Shown here: positions 61,720 through 64,000 of the stretch, one piece after another
Layout of the letters: the number at the start of each line of letters is the position of its first letter
Numbering within the stretch: the stretch's first letter is position 1
NCBI RefSeq assembly: GCF_001544795.2
Contig: NZ_FCOI02000002.1
Span: forward strand, 62,001 to 126,000
Direction: 5' to 3'
DNA: 64,000 nt
Source of the DNA: Caballeronia temeraria
Lineage (GTDB): Bacteria > Pseudomonadota > Gammaproteobacteria > Burkholderiales > Burkholderiaceae
The notes under the pieces: model-generated
Told to the model about the DNA's origin: nothing
The model's input: the letters and a program-made list of their open reading frames with translations, nothing else
Database searches by the model: none
Position numbers and translations under genes: made by a program

Positions 61720-62592
61720 TTAAACGATGCGGTCGAGCTCGATCTCGCCTTCGAAAACCGTGGCGGCGGGTCCGGCCATGAAGAGCGCGGCGGCTTCGTT
61801 GCTTGCGCCGTCCCAGCGGATCGTGAGCGTGCCGCCGTGCGTTTCGACGCGCACGGGCGAATCGAGCCGGCCGCGACGGATGCCCGCGGCCACCGCCGCG
61901 CACGCGCCCGTGCCGCACGCGAGCGTTTCGCCCGCGCCGCGCTCGTAGACGCGCAGTTTCACCGAATGACGATCGACGATCTGCATGAAGCCCGCGTTGA
62001 CGCGCTTCGGAAAGCGCGCGTGACGCTCGACGACCGGACCTTCGGTCAGGACCGGATACGCCTCGACGTCATCGACGATCTGGACCGCGTGCGGATTGCC
62101 CATCGACACAACGGAAATCCAGCGCGTTTCGCCGTTCACGTCGAGCGGCCAGAGCGTGTCGTTGCCTTCCTTGCGGCCTTCGAGCGCCTGCGCGTCGAAG
62201 GGAACCTGCGGCGGATCGAATACCGGCGTGCTCATGTCGACGACGACTTCGCCGTTTTCCTGCATCGTCAGCGTGATGATGCCGTTTTGCACCTGCACGC
62301 GCACCGTCGATGCGTCCGTCAGACGCCGGTCGCGCACGAACTTCACGAAGCAGCGCGCGCCATTGCCGCAATGCTCGACTTCGCCGCCATCGCAATTGAA
62401 GATGCGGTACTTGAAGTCGACGCCGCCGATCGTCGGCTTTTCCACGAGCAGCAACTGATCCGCGCCCACGCCGAAATGGCGGTTCGCAAGCGCGCGCACT
62501 TGCTCGCCCGAGAGATCGAGCGCCTGCGTATAGCCGTCGAGCACGACGAAGTCATTGCCCGCGCCTTGCATCTTGGTGAATTTCAGTTTCAT
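61720..62592 (-). CDS. dapF: diaminopimelate epimerase DapF
   Basis: 290 aa. Interconverts LL- and meso-diaminopimelate for lysine and peptidoglycan synthesis using two cysteines: C75 in HCGNGARC and C226 in [28 protein letters not shown] is the standard start. Heads the dapF-DUF484-xerC cluster, with a 16-bp gap to the next gene. Confidence 0.97.
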   Translation of the reverse strand: MKLKFTKMQGAGNDFVVLDGYTQALDLSGEQVRALANRHFGVGADQLLLVEKPTIGGVDFKYRIFNCDGGEVEHCGNGARCFVKFVRDRRLTDASTVRVQVQNGIITLTMQENGEVVVDMSTPVFDPPQVPFDAQALEGRKEGNDTLWPLDVNGETRWISVVSMGNPHAVQIVDDVEAYPVLTEGPVVERHARFPKRVNAGFMQIVDRHSVKLRVYERGAGETLACGTGACAAVAAGIRRGRLDSPVRVETHGGTLTIRWDGASNEAAALFMAGPAATVFEGEIELDRIV

Positions 62593-62655
62593 GGCCGCTA
62601 TTGTATGTGAGCCGCGCTGCCGCGTTTCGCGCCGTCCAGGCGTTGATTTCAGGCC

Positions 62656-63540
62656 TCAATAAAAACCCGGCTCGCCCGGCGGCCGCGTCTTGAAGCGCTT
62701 GTGCACCCAATAATATTGCTCCGGCATGTGCGGAATCTGCTCTTCCAGAAACGCGTTCATGCGGCGCGCGTCGGCTTCGTCATCGCCGGTGGGGTAATTG
62801 TCCCAAGGCTCGAAAATCTTCAGCCGATAACCCTTGTAGTCCGGCAAGACCTCGCCGATGAACGGCACGACCTGCGCCTTGCCCGTCTTCGCCAGCCGGC
62901 CGACTGCGGTCAGCGTGCACGTCGGGATGCCGAAAAACGGCACGAAGGTGGAATTGCGCATGCCGTAATCCATGTCCGCGCCGAGCATCACGGGCTTGCG
63001 ATCGCGCAGCCAGCGCAGCACGATGCGCGCGCTGTCGGCGCGGCTCGCCATGTCGGCGCCGAAGCGGGCGCGCTGCGCCTTCGCCAGTGCCTCGATCTGC
63101 GGATTCGAAAACGGCTGATACAGCGATCCGCATTGCCGGTGCAGCGAGTAGTTCAGGAAGATCGAACCCGCTTCGATGCCGACGAAATGCAGGCCGAGAA
63201 AGAGCGTGGGCGGAAGATCGGGATCGGTGAGATCGACGGCGCTGTCGACCTGAATCAGCTTTTCGAGCTTCTTCGCGGAGCCGAACCATTGCACGCTGCG
63301 CTCCACGTAGCTGCGGATCGCGTGACGGAAATGCTTCTGCGCGATGTCCTCGCGTTTTTCCTCGGACCACTCGGGAAAGCAGAGCTTCAGGTTCGTATGG
63401 ACGATGCGCTTGCGGCGGCTCGGGATCTGATAGAGCAGCCAGCCGAGCCCGTCGCCGAAACGCGCAGTGATGCCGTACGGAATGAGCGCCAGGAATTTGA
63501 GGAAACCGATGGCGAGCGCCACGCCGATGCGGCCTAGCAT
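62656..63540 (-). CDS. lpxL: lipid A biosynthesis late acyltransferase (LpxL/HtrB family)
   Basis: 294 aa inner-membrane-associated acyltransferase. N-terminal hydrophobic anchor (IGVALAIGFLKFLALIP), HX4E catalytic motif H118-E123 in GLHFVGIEAG, RRKRIVHTNLKLCFPEWS before it and GADMDYGMRNSTFVPFFG after it. It adds a secondary acyl chain to Kdo2-lipid IVA. Divergent from metK. The precise chain (laurate or myristate) cannot be inferred. Confidence 0.93.
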   Translation of the reverse strand: MLGRIGVALAIGFLKFLALIPYGITARFGDGLGWLLYQIPSRRKRIVHTNLKLCFPEWSEEKREDIAQKHFRHAIRSYVERSVQWFGSAKKLEKLIQVDSAVDLTDPDLPPTLFLGLHFVGIEAGSIFLNYSLHRQCGSLYQPFSNPQIEALAKAQRARFGADMASRADSARIVLRWLRDRKPVMLGADMDYGMRNSTFVPFFGIPTCTLTAVGRLAKTGKAQVVPFIGEVLPDYKGYRLKIFEPWDNYPTGDDEADARRMNAFLEEQIPHMPEQYYWVHKRFKTRPPGEPGFY

Positions 63541-63623
63541 GACGAACTCCGGCGAGCGGGCAAAAGCGGCGAACCGGACGAACGGGACGAAAAGGGCGGG
63601 ACCAAGGAAGCCAAAAGGGTCAA

Positions 63624-63653
63624 TTCTGTGAAATCAGGGGAAGCCGGTATAAT
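63624..63653 (+). promoter_or_regulatory. metK promoter
   Basis: A perfect TATAAT at 63648-63653; TTCTGT (63624-63629) 18 bp upstream is a weak -35. The transcript would begin near 63660, giving a 5' leader of about 160 nt before the metK start. Confidence 0.7.
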
Positions 63654-63659
63654 AGAACC

Positions 63660-63823
63660 TTCGCCGAGTTAATGGACAACTTGCGGGGCGAAGCGGGCCG
63701 AAGGCTTCCGAAGTTTCAGGAGGCCGCCGGTCCGGAAAAACATCCGCTAAAGCGTCGCCGCTTCAGACTCCAGACGAAGACGGCTACGTGATCATCAACC
63801 GTACTCTTGGAGTCTGAAGCGTG
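63660..63823 (+). promoter_or_regulatory. structured metK leader hiding the ribosome binding site
   Basis: A 13-bp perfect helix pairs GCTTCAGACTCCA (63760-63772) with TGGAGTCTGAAGC (63808-63820); C63759 can add a pair with the G of the GTG start. The right arm contains GGAG (63809-63812), the metK Shine-Dalgarno, so translation must be blocked when the helix is closed. A small ACGG/CCGT hairpin sits in the 35-nt loop. Near the 5' end TTCGCC (63660-63665) pairs with GGCGAA (63687-63692) around AGTT/AACT. It could be a SAM-responsive riboswitch or a thermosensor-like element; I do not recognise a known class. Confidence 0.65.
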
Positions 63824-64000
63824 TCGAACGACTATCTCTTTACTTCCGAATCCGTTTCCGAAGGCCACCCGGACAAGGTTGCCGACCAAATCTCCGACGC
63901 CATCCTCGACGCCATCCTGTCGCAGGACAAATATTCGCGCGTCGCAGCGGAAACGCTCTGCAACACCGGTCTCGTCGTCCTCGCGGGCGAAATCACGACT
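63821..64000 (+). CDS. metK: S-adenosylmethionine synthase MetK, N-terminal part
   Basis: Partial: first 60 codons, cut by the right edge. GTG start, then [32 protein letters not shown], split by the HPDK motif that binds ATP. MetK makes SAM from methionine and ATP in the cytoplasm. GGAG nine bases upstream lies inside the leader helix described above. Confidence 0.96.
   Translation, partial: MSNDYLFTSESVSEGHPDKVADQISDAILDAILSQDKYSRVAAETLCNTGLVVLAGEITT

Noticed and set aside
1..64000. CRISPR arrays, tRNA or rRNA genes, insertion sequences and prophage genes
   Set aside because: None seen: no regularly spaced repeats, no cloverleaf or rRNA motifs, no transposase or phage proteins other than XerC, which is the housekeeping recombinase.

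Overview
The window is about 64 kb of high-GC DNA from a member of the Burkholderiaceae, most likely Paraburkholderia, Caballeronia or Burkholderia, and from the main chromosome. The grounds are the gene families (full gsp type II secretion cluster, hslVU, dksA, COG0523 GTPases, repeated liv-type transporters), the codon bias, a dispersed hairpin repeat that I remember from Paraburkholderia-type genomes, and two perfect 16-bp ParB sites (TGTTTCACGTGAAACA) beside rsmG and mnmG. No rRNA, tRNA, CRISPR array, prophage or insertion sequence was seen.

Layout. 0-14 kb (all minus strand): rsmG (cut by the edge), mnmG, then two branched-chain-amino-acid-type ABC transporter operons. The first has two tandem binding proteins, livH, a fused livM-livG and livF. 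The second is livG-livF-binding protein-livH-livM, preceded by a GMC oxidoreductase and a divergent LysR regulator (14-17 kb). 17-25 kb: a mixed stretch with a CYTH protein, an Lrp regulator, a DUF3717 protein, a TctD/TctE-like two-component system, a SET-domain protein, an old yellow enzyme homologue, a glutamine amidotransferase and a MarR regulator with a four-cysteine tail. 25-34 kb: YbdK ligase, CPA2 antiporter, an origin-like intergenic region with two perfect DnaA boxes and six GTTTAC hexamers, MnmC with a degenerate methyltransferase half, a DedA-rhodanese fusion, HU, a COG0523 GTPase and a small lytic transglycosylase. 34-46 kb: a twelve-gene type II secretion cluster gspD-E-F-C-G-H-I-J-K-L-M-N on the plus strand. 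46-54 kb: an efflux locus (NodT channel, MarR, DHA2 transporter, no EmrA), a lipoprotein, gshA and ada. 54-64 kb: a compact candidate sRNA, hslVU, dksA with an upstream ORF, a His-rich COG0523 GTPase, rlmI, xerC, a DUF484 protein, dapF, lpxL and the start of metK.

How it fits together. mnmG and the FAD half of MnmC act on the same wobble-uridine modification. The parS sites plus the DnaA-box region suggest this is the replication-origin flank of chromosome 1. gshA, ada, hslVU, dksA and the COG0523 proteins are stress and metal-homeostasis functions. The strongest non-coding signals are a parS that also forms the livF terminator, a roughly 60-nt RNA presenting a UCCUCCU loop, a 13-bp helix that hides the metK ribosome binding site, a structured gspD leader and the origin-like region. 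All functional statements rest on motif recognition from the sequence and on family knowledge; no database search was run.
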